A stretch of DNA of 64,000 nucleotides from Carnobacterium viridans (GCF_900102725.1 NZ_FNJW01000008.1:1886501-1950500); one strand, 5' to 3'; positions 19,267 through 29,914 are shown, numbered from the stretch's first letter. A program made the numbers and translations. Notes: generated by a model from the letters alone, not told the origin.

Positions 19267-19446
19267 AATTCTTCTGGAATAGACGAGTTTGCTTGTGGAG
19301 AGCCATGGAATCGCCTGAAGCCTAAAGTTCATAGTCTTCAGACTTTCAAGCCTTAAACAAAGCGTAATCGCCGAAGCGCCAACGCTTTGTAATTCGCATT
19401 GAATTCAATGCATGGCTACAAGCAAACCCTATTCCTCCAGAATTTT
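19267..19446. repeat. Foldback (MITE-like) dispersed repeat, copy 1
   Basis: A gene-free element of about 180 bp whose ends are imperfect inverted repeats: AAAATTCTTCTGGAATAG at the left and CTATTCCTCCAGAATTTT at the right. GTTTGCTTGT and ACAAGCAAAC lie just inside. Internal hairpins include AAAGCGT/ACGCTTT and the palindrome GCATTGAATTCAATGC. A second copy lies in the opposite orientation at 60844-61014. No transposase is present, so it is probably a non-autonomous element or a mobile structured RNA. Confidence 0.75.
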
Positions 19447-19592
19447 CGTGACATTAATTTAACTAAGCTATCAACACTAAAAATATAGAGCCTCTATTCT
19501 AAGATAAGAAGTATAGTTGTCAAGGTCTTTTGCTTTCTTAAGTAATCTATGTTAGGATAGTAAAAATTTAGCAAAATGGAGGATGAAGTAAA

Positions 19593-20237
19593 ATGGGAAT
19601 GCATCAGTATATTAAAAGTTTAAGTGATTTAGAAAACATCTTTCGTTGCCCAGGGAAGTTTAAATATGAAGACCATTCTGTTGCAGCGCATTCATTTAAA
19701 GTTACTCAAATTGCACAATTTCTAGGAACTGTAGAGGAACAAGCTGGCAATGAAATCAACTGGAGATCCCTGTATGAAAAAGCGCTCAATCATGACTATA
19801 CAGAACTTTTTATAGGAGATATTAAAACGCCTGTTAAATATGCAACACCTGAATTAAGAGGAATGTTAGCAGATGTTGAAGACTCTATGACCGAAAATTT
19901 CGTAAAAAAGGAAATTCCGAAAGAATTTCAAGATGTGTATTCTGAACGATTAAAAGAAGGAAAAGATGAAACTTTAGAAGGTCAAATTTTATCTGTTTCA
20001 GATAAAATTGATCTGCTTTATGAATCTTTTGGGGAAATTCAAAAAGGGAATCCCGAACACGTTTTTACTGAAATATATGAAGAATCTTTAAAAACAATTT
20101 TAGAATTCAGACATTTAACAAGTGCACATTACTTTTTAAAAGAAGTCCTTCCTGATTTGTTAAGTGGGAATTTTACAAATCAAGATCAATTACAAAAAAT
20201 AACACAACGAATTATGAATGATTCATTAAGTGACTAA
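19593..20237 (+). CDS. yfbR: HD-domain hydrolase, YfbR-like 5'-nucleotidase family
   Basis: The 214-aa protein starts at ATG 19593 after ATGGAGGATGAAG. HD-superfamily metal-binding motifs are visible: H in SVAAHSF, the HD pair in ALNHDYTELFIGDIKTPVKY, and a later D in SVSDKIDLLYE. The NHD...GDIKTPVKY segment is typical of YfbR, which hydrolyses deoxynucleoside 5'-monophosphates. Substrate assignment rests on family resemblance only. It stands alone, between a foldback repeat and uvrA. Confidence 0.75.
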   Translation: MGMHQYIKSLSDLENIFRCPGKFKYEDHSVAAHSFKVTQIAQFLGTVEEQAGNEINWRSLYEKALNHDYTELFIGDIKTPVKYATPELRGMLADVEDSMTENFVKKEIPKEFQDVYSERLKEGKDETLEGQILSVSDKIDLLYESFGEIQKGNPEHVFTEIYEESLKTILEFRHLTSAHYFLKEVLPDLLSGNFTNQDQLQKITQRIMNDSLSD

Positions 20238-20253
20238 CAAATAATTAACGATG

Positions 20254-20265
20254 AACAAACGTTCG
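20254..20265. promoter_or_regulatory. LexA/DinR (SOS) box-like site upstream of uvrA
   Basis: GAAC-AAAC-GTTC (20254-20265) fits the core of the Gram-positive SOS box (GAAC-N4-GTTC). uvrA is a known SOS gene in Firmicutes. The site is 140 bp before the uvrA start, and a hairpin lies between them. Confidence 0.55.
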
Positions 20266-20303
20266 CTAAAAATAAGGAAACATGATAAACTAGTAAGACA
20301 AAG

Positions 20304-20332
20304 GTAGGATGCATGTAGCTATCCTATTTTTT
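20304..20332 (+). terminator. Hairpin terminator before uvrA
   Basis: TAGGAT and ATCCTA flank a short loop and are followed by TTTTTTG. It probably ends the yfbR transcript, but it would also lie in any transcript started near the SOS-box-like site. Confidence 0.6.
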
Positions 20333-20359
20333 GTGTTTTCGTTAAACTATTCTTATAAA
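20331..20359 (+). promoter_or_regulatory. Promoter directly upstream of uvrA
   Basis: The -35 TTGTGT (20331-20336), a 17-bp spacer and the -10 TATAAA (20354-20359) lie about 45 bp before the uvrA ATG. Confidence 0.6.
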
Positions 20360-20404
20360 CTAAAATTTGAAGTGTAAAAAAATAACTAAAAAGGAAGTAA
20401 GCAA

Positions 20405-23266
20405 ATGGCACATGATAAAATTACCGTCAAGGGTGCGCGTTCACATAATCTAAAAAACATTGATGTAACGATACCAAGAGACAAACTAGTAGTTATTACC
20501 GGATTGTCAGGTTCTGGTAAAAGTTCTTTAGCTTTCGATACTTTATATGCTGAAGGACAAAGACGTTATGTTGAAAGTCTTTCTGCTTATGCTCGTCAAT
20601 TTCTTGGTCAAATGGATAAACCAGATGTGGATAGTATAGATGGATTAAGTCCGGCTATCTCGATTGATCAAAAAACAACCAGTAAAAACCCACGTTCTAC
20701 AGTAGGAACGGTAACGGAGATCAATGATTACTTAAGATTGTTGTATGCTCGTATTGGCCATCCTATTTGTCCAAATGATGGTACGGAAATTTCTAGTCAG
20801 TCTGTTGAGCAAATGGTGGACCGTGTACTAGAATATCCTGAAGGAACAAGAATCCAATTACTAGCTCCTATTGTTGTTGGAAAAAGAGGTCAGCACAAGA
20901 AAGTTTTTGATAAAGTTAAGTCTGAAGGTTATGTTCGGGTACGTGTGAACAAAGAAATGTACGATATTTCTGATGATATTGAGTTGGAAAAAAATAAAAA
21001 ACACGATATTGAAATTGTTATTGACAGAATCGTAGTCAAAGAAGGTATCCGTTCGCGTTTATTTGATTCCTTCGAAGCAGCCTTACGCTTAGCAGAAGGA
21101 TATGCCATCGCAGATATTATGGGACAAGAGGAAGTATTATTTAGTGAACATTACGCGTGTCCTTACTGTGGGTTTACCGTTGGTGAACTAGAACCTCGCT
21201 TGTTTTCATTTAATGCGCCATTTGGTTCTTGTCCTGATTGTGATGGACTAGGCGTCAAATTAGAAGTAGATATTGATTTAGTTGTGCCAGATAAAAGCTT
21301 ATCGTTAAAAGACGGGGCTATTTTGCCATGGAATCCGATTAGTTCAAATTATTACCCGCAAATGTTGGAACAAGCCTGTAAACATTTTAAAATTGATATG
21401 ACTATTCCATTTGAAGAATTGTCAGAAGAAGAGCAAAATTTTGTTCTAACAGGTTCAAAAGGAGAATTATTCCATTTTCATTATAAAAATGATTTTGGTG
21501 GTGTACGTGATGTCGATATCCCTTTTGAGGGTGTATTGATGAACATTGAAAGACGGTACCGTGAAACAAGCAGTGATTTTACAAGAGATCAAATGAGGTT
21601 GTACATGACAGAGTTGGCTTGCCAAACGTGTGGTGGAAAACGATTGAATCCAGAAGCGTTATCGGTGAAAGTTGCTGGAAAAGATATTGGGGAAGTTTGT
21701 AACTATCCAATTGAAAAATCGATGCAGTTTTTCGATGAATTGTCTCTATCTGAGCATGACATCATGATTGCAAAACCTATCTTGAAAGAAGTAAATGATC
21801 GATTGAGTTTCTTGAAGAATGTGGGATTGAATTATTTAACTCTAAGTCGAACTGCTGGTACTTTATCTGGGGGAGAAGCACAACGTATTCGTCTGGCAAC
21901 TCAGATTGGATCTAATTTGTCGGGCGTTTTATATATACTAGACGAACCTTCAATAGGGCTGCATCAAAGAGATAACAATCGACTAATTGAATCATTGCAA
22001 AAAATGCGTGATTTAGGAAATACACTAATTGTAGTTGAACATGATGAAGATACGATGAGAGCTGCCGATTATTTGATTGATATAGGTCCTGGTGCGGGTG
22101 AAAAAGGCGGCGAAATCATGGCCATCGGAACACCAGAAGAAGTTGCTAATAGTAAGGATTCCTTAACCGGAGCCTATTTATCGGGGAAAAAATTTATACC
22201 CGTTCCTAAAGAGCGGAGGGTAGAAGATAAAGGTGTTATTCGCGTTAAAGGGGCAGCTGAGAATAACTTGAAAAATGTGAATGTTGATTTTCCATTAGGT
22301 CGCTTTGTAGCCGTTACGGGTGTTTCAGGATCTGGTAAAAGTTCTTTAGTCAATTCTATTTTGAAAAAAACACTGTCTCGTGATTTAAATCGTTCAAAAC
22401 AAAAACCTGGAAAATACAAATCATTAGAAGGTCATAAAGGATTAGAAAAAGTTATTGATATTGATCAAAGCCCAATAGGACGTACACCTCGAAGCAACCC
22501 AGCAACGTATACAAGTGTATTTGATGATATACGTGATTTGTTTGCTCAAACAAATGAAGCTAAGATAAGAGGGTACAAAAAAGGGCGTTTTAGTTTCAAT
22601 GTAAAAGGCGGACGTTGTGAGGCATGTAGAGGAGACGGAATTTTAAAAATTGAAATGCATTTCCTTCCTGATGTGTACGTACCATGTGAAATCTGTCATG
22701 GTACACGTTACAATTCAGAAACATTAGAGGTCAGATACAAAGGCAAAAATATCTCTGAGGTGCTGAACATGACAATAGAAGAAGCAGTTGTCTTTTTTGA
22801 AAATGTTCCTAAAATTCGAAAAAAATTACAAACGATCATCGATGTTGGATTGGGGTATGTCACACTAGGACAACCGGCTACCACATTATCAGGTGGAGAA
22901 GCGCAACGAATGAAGTTGGCTAGTGAATTACGCAAAAGTTCAAATGGAGATAATTTCTATATCTTAGATGAGCCAACAACAGGATTGCATACAGATGATA
23001 TTGCGCGACTATTAACTGTATTAAATCGATTAGTTGAAGCTGGCAACACCGTTTTAGTCATTGAACATAATTTGGATGTGATTAAAACAGCGGACTATGT
23101 GATTGATTTAGGTCCAGAAGGTGGAGCTGGCGGAGGTACAATCATCGCTACTGGAACTCCAGAGGAAGTCGCTAAGGTCAAGAAAAGTTTTACTGGACAA
23201 TACCTGAATGAAATCTTGAAAAGAGATAAAAAGCGCGAAAAAATAATTGAACAGTCAATTAAATAG
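20405..23266 (+). CDS. uvrA: Excinuclease ABC subunit A
   Basis: UvrA recognises damaged DNA and loads UvrB in nucleotide excision repair. The 953-aa protein is full length. It contains two ABC ATPase modules with Walker [20 protein letters not shown] (about 32-50) and [13 protein letters not shown] (about 640-652), and signatures [12 protein letters not shown] and [12 protein letters not shown]. Zinc-finger cysteines are seen in [10 protein letters not shown]...CPDCDG and CEACRGDG...CEICHG. uvrB is not beside it in this window. It starts at ATG 20405 after AAAAAGGAAGTAAGCAA. Confidence 0.98.
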   Translation: MAHDKITVKGARSHNLKNIDVTIPRDKLVVITGLSGSGKSSLAFDTLYAEGQRRYVESLSAYARQFLGQMDKPDVDSIDGLSPAISIDQKTTSKNPRSTVGTVTEINDYLRLLYARIGHPICPNDGTEISSQSVEQMVDRVLEYPEGTRIQLLAPIVVGKRGQHKKVFDKVKSEGYVRVRVNKEMYDISDDIELEKNKKHDIEIVIDRIVVKEGIRSRLFDSFEAALRLAEGYAIADIMGQEEVLFSEHYACPYCGFTVGELEPRLFSFNAPFGSCPDCDGLGVKLEVDIDLVVPDKSLSLKDGAILPWNPISSNYYPQMLEQACKHFKIDMTIPFEELSEEEQNFVLTGSKGELFHFHYKNDFGGVRDVDIPFEGVLMNIERRYRETSSDFTRDQMRLYMTELACQTCGGKRLNPEALSVKVAGKDIGEVCNYPIEKSMQFFDELSLSEHDIMIAKPILKEVNDRLSFLKNVGLNYLTLSRTAGTLSGGEAQRIRLATQIGSNLSGVLYILDEPSIGLHQRDNNRLIESLQKMRDLGNTLIVVEHDEDTMRAADYLIDIGPGAGEKGGEIMAIGTPEEVANSKDSLTGAYLSGKKFIPVPKERRVEDKGVIRVKGAAENNLKNVNVDFPLGRFVAVTGVSGSGKSSLVNSILKKTLSRDLNRSKQKPGKYKSLEGHKGLEKVIDIDQSPIGRTPRSNPATYTSVFDDIRDLFAQTNEAKIRGYKKGRFSFNVKGGRCEACRGDGILKIEMHFLPDVYVPCEICHGTRYNSETLEVRYKGKNISEVLNMTIEEAVVFFENVPKIRKKLQTIIDVGLGYVTLGQPATTLSGGEAQRMKLASELRKSSNGDNFYILDEPTTGLHTDDIARLLTVLNRLVEAGNTVLVIEHNLDVIKTADYVIDLGPEGGAGGGTIIATGTPEEVAKVKKSFTGQYLNEILKRDKKREKIIEQSIK

Positions 23267-23270
23267 GATA

Positions 23271-23318
23271 GAAAAGAACGAATCCAGCTTTGATCTATCA
23301 GCTGAATTCGTTCTTTTT
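23271..23318 (+). terminator. Rho-independent terminator after uvrA
   Basis: AAAAGAACGAATCCAGCT pairs with AGCTGAATTCGTTCTTTT (one mismatch), followed by T residues. Confidence 0.88.
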
Positions 23319-23543
23319 AAAGTATTTCTTTTTTAAATCTAGTTGTTTCATGTTAAACTTAACGTGAAAACTGACCTCCTGTTCAGACTATGTAACGATA
23401 GTAAAATCGTACTTAAGTCCTATGACAAAGTTCCCTAGATGACGCATAATAATGATAACAACAAAGACAGTATACAACTAACTTTTAACATTATCAGGCA
23501 AACACTAATTAGAGGAATTGAAAATTTTGAGGAGGAAATGACC

Positions 23544-25145
23544 ATGAAACAAAGAGAAAGAATACTCGAACTAGTTAAACAAGGAATCATCTCAACTGAC
23601 GAAGCCTTAGTTTTATTAGAAAATGCAGCAAAAAAAGAAGGCAAAGAAGCGATTAAAAAAGAACAAGCTCATACGCAAGAGGCGGATGAGAAAACAGCTA
23701 CACCACTTAAACCTGAAATACCATTTTTTAATGAAGGAACAGAAACAGACTCAGACTCAGAGTTCTTAAAATCAGAAGAACCCAATCAAGATGAAGCGTT
23801 TTCTGCTGAAGAACAAAGAGATCGTGATCAACTTGAAAAAATATTAGAAAGTTTGTCTAATGAAGCATCCTTTTATTCTGTTAAATTGGACGAAAAGAAT
23901 CTAGAAATTGCTACACTTAAAACTAAACTTAAAATGGTACAAGAGAAATTAATGGTACTTGAAACCAAAGAAGATTTAGATGAATTGCATCCTGAAAAAG
24001 CACCTGAAATGAATCAAATGAAAAATGAAATCAATGAGTTAGATATTCAGCTAAAAGACTTGGAACAAGAAAAAGCTGAATTGGAAAATCAATTAAGAAC
24101 GGTAAAAAGAAAACAATGGGGTACTCAAAAGAAACAAATTTCAGAAAAATTTGAGATACCAGAAGATTGGAAAGAAACCGCCAATGAAACATTGAATCAA
24201 GTAACAGGAAAAGTAGTGGATACTGGAAACCAATTTGGCAAGTTCATGAAAGAAACGTTCTCTACAGTGATGGAAAATATGGACTGGAAAGATGTTAATG
24301 TTCGTGTGCCTGGTTTAGCTTCAACAAAATTCACACATGAGTTTAATTATCCTGAAAGTACAGCTTCTATTTTAGATGTAAAAGTTGCAAACGGGAATGT
24401 ACTATTTAAAAATTGGAACAGCCAAGATATTAAAATTGAAGCTGATGTTAAAATTTATGGTAAATTAGACACAGCAACGCCTTTAGAAGCTTTTGAGAAG
24501 CGCAGTACTGTGGAAGTGACCGATGAAAAAATGGTATTCCACGTTCCAAACAAACGGATACGTTGTGACTTAGTATTTTATCTTCCTGAAAGAGTGTACG
24601 ATCATACCGCAATCAATCTTTTGAATGGAAATGTAAAATTTGAAGATTTCGAAGGAAAAGATTTCTATGTTAAATGCACAAATGGAAATGTGTTTTTCCA
24701 AAATTTAACGGCTACCATGTTGGAAACTGATGGCGTTAATGGTACCGTTACAGTATTAGATAGCACAGTAAGAGATCTGATGGTGAAAAGTGTTAATGGT
24801 GGAATCGTTACACAAGGTAAAATTAAGAGTGGGAATCTTTCAACAGTCAATGGTACTGTAAAAGTTACATTAGAAGGTGAAGATTTAACACGTATGGCAG
24901 CATCTTCTGTTAACGGAAGCGTAAAAGTATCTTTTCCTAAACAGTATAGTATAGAAGGCGAAGCAAAAAGTAATTTAGGAACAATCCAAAACAGAGTTGC
25001 AAATCTAGAAACACTTAAAGAAAGAAAAGATCGTACAAGTCAACTTCTAGAGTTTAGAAGAATAGCGGATACGCAACTATTAGTGTTGAAATTAGAAACA
25101 ACAACAGGTAATATTTTATTAAAAGAAGCAGATGAACTAGTTTAA
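23544..25145 (+). CDS. liaX: DUF4097 cell-envelope stress protein, LiaX-like
   Basis: The 533-aa protein has an N-terminal helical region (MKQRERILELVKQGIISTDEALVLLENA), an acidic and coiled-coil middle (about 90-210) and a C-terminal DUF4097 beta-helix (about 260-533) with repeated NGNV/VNG turns. LiaX of enterococci has this layout. There it is surface-exposed, sets the LiaFSR envelope-stress response and affects daptomycin and antimicrobial-peptide resistance. The next two genes match LiaY and LiaZ, which strengthens the call. I start at ATG 23544, 8 bases after GAGGAGG; the earlier ATG at 23439 lacks a binding site. Confidence 0.85.
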   Translation: MKQRERILELVKQGIISTDEALVLLENAAKKEGKEAIKKEQAHTQEADEKTATPLKPEIPFFNEGTETDSDSEFLKSEEPNQDEAFSAEEQRDRDQLEKILESLSNEASFYSVKLDEKNLEIATLKTKLKMVQEKLMVLETKEDLDELHPEKAPEMNQMKNEINELDIQLKDLEQEKAELENQLRTVKRKQWGTQKKQISEKFEIPEDWKETANETLNQVTGKVVDTGNQFGKFMKETFSTVMENMDWKDVNVRVPGLASTKFTHEFNYPESTASILDVKVANGNVLFKNWNSQDIKIEADVKIYGKLDTATPLEAFEKRSTVEVTDEKMVFHVPNKRIRCDLVFYLPERVYDHTAINLLNGNVKFEDFEGKDFYVKCTNGNVFFQNLTATMLETDGVNGTVTVLDSTVRDLMVKSVNGGIVTQGKIKSGNLSTVNGTVKVTLEGEDLTRMAASSVNGSVKVSFPKQYSIEGEAKSNLGTIQNRVANLETLKERKDRTSQLLEFRRIADTQLLVLKLETTTGNILLKEADELV

Positions 25146-25176
25146 AACGATATGAAACTCAGAGAGGTGAATGAAA

Positions 25177-25482
25177 ATGAGAAAATTAACTAAATCAAGA
25201 GACAATAAAATGGTGAGCGGTGTCTTAGCTGGGATTGCAGAATATTTTGGATTTGATCCAACGATACTTCGTATTATTTATGGAGCAGCTACTTTAATCG
25301 GAGTAGGTTCGCCTTTTATTCTGTATATCGTACTCGCTATTGTGATTCCAGAAGCTCCTAGAACGAATCGTTCAGAAAACACTGGAACGTATGGATTCAA
25401 ACCAGGAAATAATCGACCAGAAAAAAAAGAACCACGTAAAGAAGCTGAGAAAGTTAAAGAGGAAGACTGGAGTGACTTTTAG
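25177..25482 (+). CDS. liaY: PspC-domain membrane protein, LiaY-like
   Basis: The 101-aa protein has a PspC domain (MRKLTKSRDNKMVSGVLAGIAEYFG), a membrane segment (about 35-65, ILRIIYGAATLIGVGSPFIL) and a charged, Lys/Glu-rich cytoplasmic tail. I start at ATG 25177, 7 bases after GAGAGGTG, rather than ATG 25171. It overlaps the next gene by one base. By analogy with enterococcal liaXYZ it acts in envelope-stress adaptation. Confidence 0.85.
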   Translation: MRKLTKSRDNKMVSGVLAGIAEYFGFDPTILRIIYGAATLIGVGSPFILYIVLAIVIPEAPRTNRSENTGTYGFKPGNNRPEKKEPRKEAEKVKEEDWSDF

Positions 25483-25832
25483 TGAGATTTTGGCAAAAAA
25501 TTATTGTTAATGCACTGATTTTCTTGGCCTTAGCTGGTTTTTTGCAAAATATGTTCTATGTGGAAAGTATATGGGTAGCATTAGGAGCCAGCCTTGTCTT
25601 AGCTATTTTGAATATGGCTGTAAAGCCGATTTTATTCATCTTATCCTTGCCTATTACTCTTTTAACTCTTGGACTATTCACTATTGTTATTAATGCAGCC
25701 ATGTTGAGTATGACCGCTGCGATTGTAGGAAGCGGTTTTGAATTTTCATCATTTGGAGCAACGATGCTTGTGGCTATCTTAATGTCGCTAGTTAATATGT
25801 TATTAAATAGTCAATTAAGACAGCCTAAGTGA
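25482..25832 (+). CDS. liaZ: Four-TM phage-holin-family-4-type membrane protein, LiaZ-like
   Basis: The 116-aa protein is very hydrophobic, with about four membrane segments and little else. It starts at GTG 25482, overlapping the liaY stop (TAGTG). Proteins of this family are chromosomal membrane proteins despite the holin name. Its place after DUF4097 and PspC genes matches liaZ of enterococci. Confidence 0.82.
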   Translation: MRFWQKIIVNALIFLALAGFLQNMFYVESIWVALGASLVLAILNMAVKPILFILSLPITLLTLGLFTIVINAAMLSMTAAIVGSGFEFSSFGATMLVAILMSLVNMLLNSQLRQPK

Positions 25833-25857
25833 TTTAGAAATGTAAAAAACTAACGTG

Positions 25858-25896
25858 ACCCGTGTCTTTTAGATGAGACAGCGGGTCTTTTTTTTG
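25858..25896 (+). terminator. Rho-independent terminator after liaXYZ
   Basis: GACCCGTGTCT and AGACAGCGGGTC form a stem followed by a run of eight T. The rest of 25897-26150 holds only the hprK promoter. Confidence 0.9.
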
Positions 25897-26049
25897 AAGC
25901 CATTTTAGTGAAATAATTAGATAGGCATAGAAACTGGAACGTTTGTCTCATTTCTTAGGCTTATTTTTTGTTGTTAAAAGAAATTTAAACTTATAAAATG
26001 AGTAAAGTTGAAGCTTTTTACTATTTGAATCGATTTTCTTTCGATTTCC

Positions 26050-26078
26050 TTTAAACAGAAAGATTAAAATGGTAAAAT
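26050..26078 (+). promoter_or_regulatory. Promoter for the hprK operon
   Basis: The -35 TTTAAA (26050-26055), a 17-bp spacer and the -10 TAAAAT (26073-26078) lie 73 bp before the hprK start. Confidence 0.5.
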
Positions 26079-26150
26079 GAGGAGCATGTAGCAGTTTTAA
26101 ACAATTAAAATGAAAGTAAAAAAAGATCTTTAAACAGAGGAGAAAAAATT

Positions 26151-27086
26151 ATGACCAAAAGTGTAACTGTACAACAATTAGTAAACTCTCTGAAGTTAGA
26201 AGTACATAACGGAGAGGAATTTCTTGATCGTAAAATCTTAACAGATGATATTTCACGGCCAGGTCTTGAACTTACTGGTTATTTTAATTATTATCCTCAA
26301 GAACGGATACAATTATTTGGCAGAACAGAAATTTCTTTTTCTGAGCAAATGACTAGTGACGAGCGGCTGATTGTGATGCGAAGAATGTGTCAGTCTGATA
26401 CACCTGCGTTTCTTATTTCAAGAGGTCTGACTCCTCCAAAAGAGTTGGTACAAGCAACAACTGAAAAAAGCATTCCTTTACTCTTATCCCCACAATCAAC
26501 TACGCGTTTATCTAGCAATGTAACGAATTTCTTAGAAGCTGAGTTAGCTGAACGTATTGCTATGCATGGTGTGCTAGTAGACATTTATGGAATGGGCGTT
26601 ATGATCACTGGAGATAGTGGAGTAGGTAAAAGTGAAACGGCTTTGGAATTAATTAAAAGAGGACATAGACTTGTAGCCGATGATCGTGTTGAACTATATG
26701 TCATCGATGATAAAAAAGTCGTAGGCGAACCACCTGAAATATTAAGCCATTTAATGGAGATTCGAGGAATAGGTATTATTGATGTCGTAAATCTATTCGG
26801 AGTTGGATCGATTCGTTTAAGCAAAGTCGTTAACTTAGTCGTTAATTTGGAGCTTTGGGATAAAGAAAAAACGTATGATCGATTAGGTAGTGGAGATGAA
26901 AAGCAACGTATTTTAAATGTTGACGTACCAAAAATTTCGATTCCAGTTAGAACGGGACGTAATTTGGCAATCATCATTGAAAGTGCAGCAATGAATACCA
27001 GAGCAAAAATCATGGGATATAATGCCACTGAAACATTCGAACGTAATTTAGAAAAACTAATCAAAAAAAATTCAACTGAACAGTAA
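26151..27086 (+). CDS. hprK: HPr(Ser) kinase/phosphorylase
   Basis: This bifunctional enzyme phosphorylates and dephosphorylates HPr at Ser46, controlling carbon catabolite repression. The 311-aa protein has the N-terminal domain (residues 1-130) and the C-terminal kinase with P-loop TGDSGVGKSETALELIKRGH and the HprK signature EIRGIGIIDVVNLFGVGSIR. It begins a run with lgt and gpsA separated by only about 15 bases each, a common Firmicutes operon. Confidence 0.97.
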   Translation: MTKSVTVQQLVNSLKLEVHNGEEFLDRKILTDDISRPGLELTGYFNYYPQERIQLFGRTEISFSEQMTSDERLIVMRRMCQSDTPAFLISRGLTPPKELVQATTEKSIPLLLSPQSTTRLSSNVTNFLEAELAERIAMHGVLVDIYGMGVMITGDSGVGKSETALELIKRGHRLVADDRVELYVIDDKKVVGEPPEILSHLMEIRGIGIIDVVNLFGVGSIRLSKVVNLVVNLELWDKEKTYDRLGSGDEKQRILNVDVPKISIPVRTGRNLAIIIESAAMNTRAKIMGYNATETFERNLEKLIKKNSTEQ

Positions 27087-27102
27087 GATTGGAGATTAAA
27101 GT

Positions 27103-27951
27103 ATGAGTAATCTGTTAGGAGCAATTAATCCAATTGCCTTTTCATTAGGACCTCTTGATGTCTATTGGTACGGAATCATTATCGCTGCAGCTATATTTGT
27201 AGCAATTTTTTTAAGTACGCGAGAAGCTGAAAAAAGAGGGATTGATGGAGAACATATCGTGGATATGGCTCTTTGGGCGCTCCCGATAGCTTTCATTGGA
27301 GCACGTTTGTATTATGTAATATTTGAGTTAGGCTACTACCTTCAAAATCCTGGTGAAATTATAGCAATTTGGAATGGCGGTATAGCGATTTATGGCGGCT
27401 TGATTGCGGGAGGATTAACTGTCTTCTGGTACACAAAGAAACATGGAATTCCGTTATGGTTAATGCTGGATATTTTAGCACCAAGTGTATTGCTAGCGCA
27501 AGCAATTGGGCGTTGGGGAAATTTTATGAATCAAGAAGCTCATGGAGGAGAAGTAACGAGATCGTTTTTAGAAAATTTATACTTACCTGAATTTATTATC
27601 AAGCAAATGGAAATTAACGGCATGTACTATCAACCTACTTTTTTATATGAGTCTTTATGGAGTTTAATTGGTTTTGTACTGATTATTATCTTGCGAAACA
27701 AAAAGCAGTTGTTTAGACAAGGTGAAGTGGCTTTGAGTTATGTACTCTGGTATTCTCTTGGACGATTCTTTATTGAAGGTCTTAGGACAGACAGCTTATG
27801 GATTTTTAATCTTATTCGCGTATCGCAAGCGTTATCCGTTGTCTTATTTATAGGAGCACTCAGTTTATGGATTTATAGAAGAAGAGATTACCCGCCTGTT
27901 CCATACTATTTAGATGGAATGAATCAATCAAAAAAGAAACAGTCGAAATAA
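27103..27951 (+). CDS. lgt: Prolipoprotein diacylglyceryl transferase
   Basis: Lgt moves diacylglycerol from phosphatidylglycerol to the lipobox cysteine of prolipoproteins. The 282-aa protein has about seven membrane segments and the signature region GRWGNFMNQEAHGG (about residues 138-150), followed by PTFLYESLW and GRFFIEGLRTDSL. It would process lipoproteins such as the two PstS proteins in this window. Confidence 0.97.
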   Translation: MSNLLGAINPIAFSLGPLDVYWYGIIIAAAIFVAIFLSTREAEKRGIDGEHIVDMALWALPIAFIGARLYYVIFELGYYLQNPGEIIAIWNGGIAIYGGLIAGGLTVFWYTKKHGIPLWLMLDILAPSVLLAQAIGRWGNFMNQEAHGGEVTRSFLENLYLPEFIIKQMEINGMYYQPTFLYESLWSLIGFVLIIILRNKKQLFRQGEVALSYVLWYSLGRFFIEGLRTDSLWIFNLIRVSQALSVVLFIGALSLWIYRRRDYPPVPYYLDGMNQSKKKQSK

Positions 27952-27966
27952 AGGAGCCTAAGTAAA

Positions 27967-28971
27967 ATGACAAAGAAAGTAGCCATTTTAGGAGCGGGTT
28001 CTTGGGGAACCGCTTTAGCAATGGTATTAGAAGAAAATGGACATGATGTTCGCATATGGAGTCATAAAGCAAAACAAGCAGATGAAATCAATTTTAAACA
28101 CACCAATAAATTTTATTTGCCTGCAGTTGTCTTAGCAGACAGTATTAAAGCGACTCATCATATTGAAGAAGCAATTAAAGATGTTGATGTGATTGTTTTT
28201 GTGGTTCCAACAAAAGCCATTCGTGAAGTCGCTAAGAAAGTTGTACCATTTTTAACTAAGCCAATGGTCATTGTTCATGCAAGCAAAGGGTTAGAGCAAG
28301 AGAGTCATAAACGTATTTCAGAAATTTTAGAAGAAGAAATTCCTGAAAGCAAACGCCAAGCTGTAGTAGCTCTATCTGGACCAAGCCATGCGGAAGAAGT
28401 AGCACTTAAAGATCTAACAACTATAACTGCAGCTTCAACAAATGAAGATGCGTCTAAAGTCGTACAAGAATTATTTATGAATGATTATTTTAGAATTTAT
28501 ACCAACGATGATATTATCGGTGTTGAATTGGGTGCAGCTTTAAAAAATATTATTGCAGTAGGAGCCGGAGCACTTCAAGGATTAGGTTATGGCGATAATG
28601 CAAAGGCTGCTTTAATGACTAGAGGGTTAGCTGAGATAAGTCGTTTAGGTGTTGCTTTTGGTGCAGATTCAATCACTTTTCTTGGTTTAAGTGGTGTGGG
28701 TGATTTAATTGTCACTTGTACAAGTACCCATTCTAGAAACTGGCGAGCTGGTCACATGTTAGGCAAAGGAAACAGCTTGAAAGAAGTTCTTGAAAGTATG
28801 GGAATGGTTGTAGAAGGAATTGCAACCACTAAAGCAGCATATGAATTAGCTCAGGAAAAAGGAATTGAGATGCCAATCACTGCAGCAATTTACGAAGTAT
28901 TGTATAATGGAGCTAAAGTCGAAGATATTATCGTCTCATTGATGCAACGAGAAGGAAAATCTGAAGCATAA
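27967..28971 (+). CDS. gpsA: Glycerol-3-phosphate dehydrogenase [NAD(P)+]
   Basis: GpsA reduces dihydroxyacetone phosphate to sn-glycerol 3-phosphate, the backbone for phospholipids and teichoic acids. The 334-aa protein has the Rossmann motif [12 protein letters not shown] (residues 8-19), the ASKGLE segment, the catalytic lysine region [23 protein letters not shown], and [20 protein letters not shown]. Confidence 0.97.
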   Translation: MTKKVAILGAGSWGTALAMVLEENGHDVRIWSHKAKQADEINFKHTNKFYLPAVVLADSIKATHHIEEAIKDVDVIVFVVPTKAIREVAKKVVPFLTKPMVIVHASKGLEQESHKRISEILEEEIPESKRQAVVALSGPSHAEEVALKDLTTITAASTNEDASKVVQELFMNDYFRIYTNDDIIGVELGAALKNIIAVGAGALQGLGYGDNAKAALMTRGLAEISRLGVAFGADSITFLGLSGVGDLIVTCTSTHSRNWRAGHMLGKGNSLKEVLESMGMVVEGIATTKAAYELAQEKGIEMPITAAIYEVLYNGAKVEDIIVSLMQREGKSEA

Positions 28972-29016
28972 GGAAAGAAATACCTATTATCTAAATCAAT
29001 TGGAGGAATAAAAGAC

Positions 29017-29898
29017 ATGCAAAAAGTACGTAAAGCAATTATCCCCGCAGCAGGATTAGGAACACGATTTTTACCAGCAACAAAAGCTATGGCTAAAGAA
29101 ATGCTGCCAATTGTAGACAAACCCACGATTCAGTTTATTGTAGAAGAAGCAATCAATTCAGGGATTGAGGATATTTTAATTGTCACTGGGAAAAGCAAAC
29201 GCCCTATTGAAGATCACTTTGACTCAAATCCAGAATTGGAAGCTAATTTAAAATCTAAAGGAAAAATGGAACTTTTAGAATTAGTCGAAGAAACAACCGG
29301 CTTAAATTTATTTTTTGTTCGTCAATCGTATCCAAAAGGATTAGGTGATGCAGTCTTACAAGCTAAAGCATTTGTGGGAAATGAACCATTTGTTGTTATG
29401 CTTGGAGATGATTTAATGGAAGATGAAGTTCCACTAACCAAACAACTGATTAACGGATACGACAAAACCCATGCATCAAATATTGCCGTAATGAAAGTGC
29501 CTCATGAGGAAACCTCTAAATACGGAATCATTGATGTTGAAGGACAAGTAGACGAAACAACTTATAATGTTCGTCGTTTTGTTGAAAAACCAAATCCAGA
29601 AGATGCACCAAGTGATTTAGCGATTATCGGACGTTACTTATTAACGCCTGAAATCTTTGATATTTTAGAAACACAAGAACCAGGTGCTGGAAATGAAATT
29701 CAATTAACGGATGCAATCGATACTCTAAATAAAACACAACGCGTTTTTGCACATGAATTTAAAGGAACTCGTTATGATGTTGGAGATAAATTTGGCTTCT
29801 TGAAAACAAGCATTGAATATGGTCTGAAGCACCCTGAGATAAAGGATTCTTTAAATGAATACATTATTGAATTAGGAAAAAGATTAGAAACTGAATAA
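29017..29898 (+). CDS. galU: UTP-glucose-1-phosphate uridylyltransferase
   Basis: GalU makes UDP-glucose from UTP and glucose 1-phosphate for glycolipid, teichoic-acid and capsule synthesis. The 293-aa nucleotidyltransferase shows [23 protein letters not shown] near the N-terminus, [13 protein letters not shown] and the metal-site motif VVMLGDDLM. The gene is preceded by TGGAGGAATAAAAGAC. It works together with the phosphohexomutase encoded at 31787. Confidence 0.96.
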   Translation: MQKVRKAIIPAAGLGTRFLPATKAMAKEMLPIVDKPTIQFIVEEAINSGIEDILIVTGKSKRPIEDHFDSNPELEANLKSKGKMELLELVEETTGLNLFFVRQSYPKGLGDAVLQAKAFVGNEPFVVMLGDDLMEDEVPLTKQLINGYDKTHASNIAVMKVPHEETSKYGIIDVEGQVDETTYNVRRFVEKPNPEDAPSDLAIIGRYLLTPEIFDILETQEPGAGNEIQLTDAIDTLNKTQRVFAHEFKGTRYDVGDKFGFLKTSIEYGLKHPEIKDSLNEYIIELGKRLETE

Positions 29899-29914
29899 TT
29901 TACACTAATTAAAT

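Noticed and set aside
23439-23543. N-terminal extension of the LiaX-like protein from ATG 23439
   Set aside because: There is no ribosome binding site before it, while GAGGAGG sits correctly before ATG 23544, where the family-like N-terminus begins.
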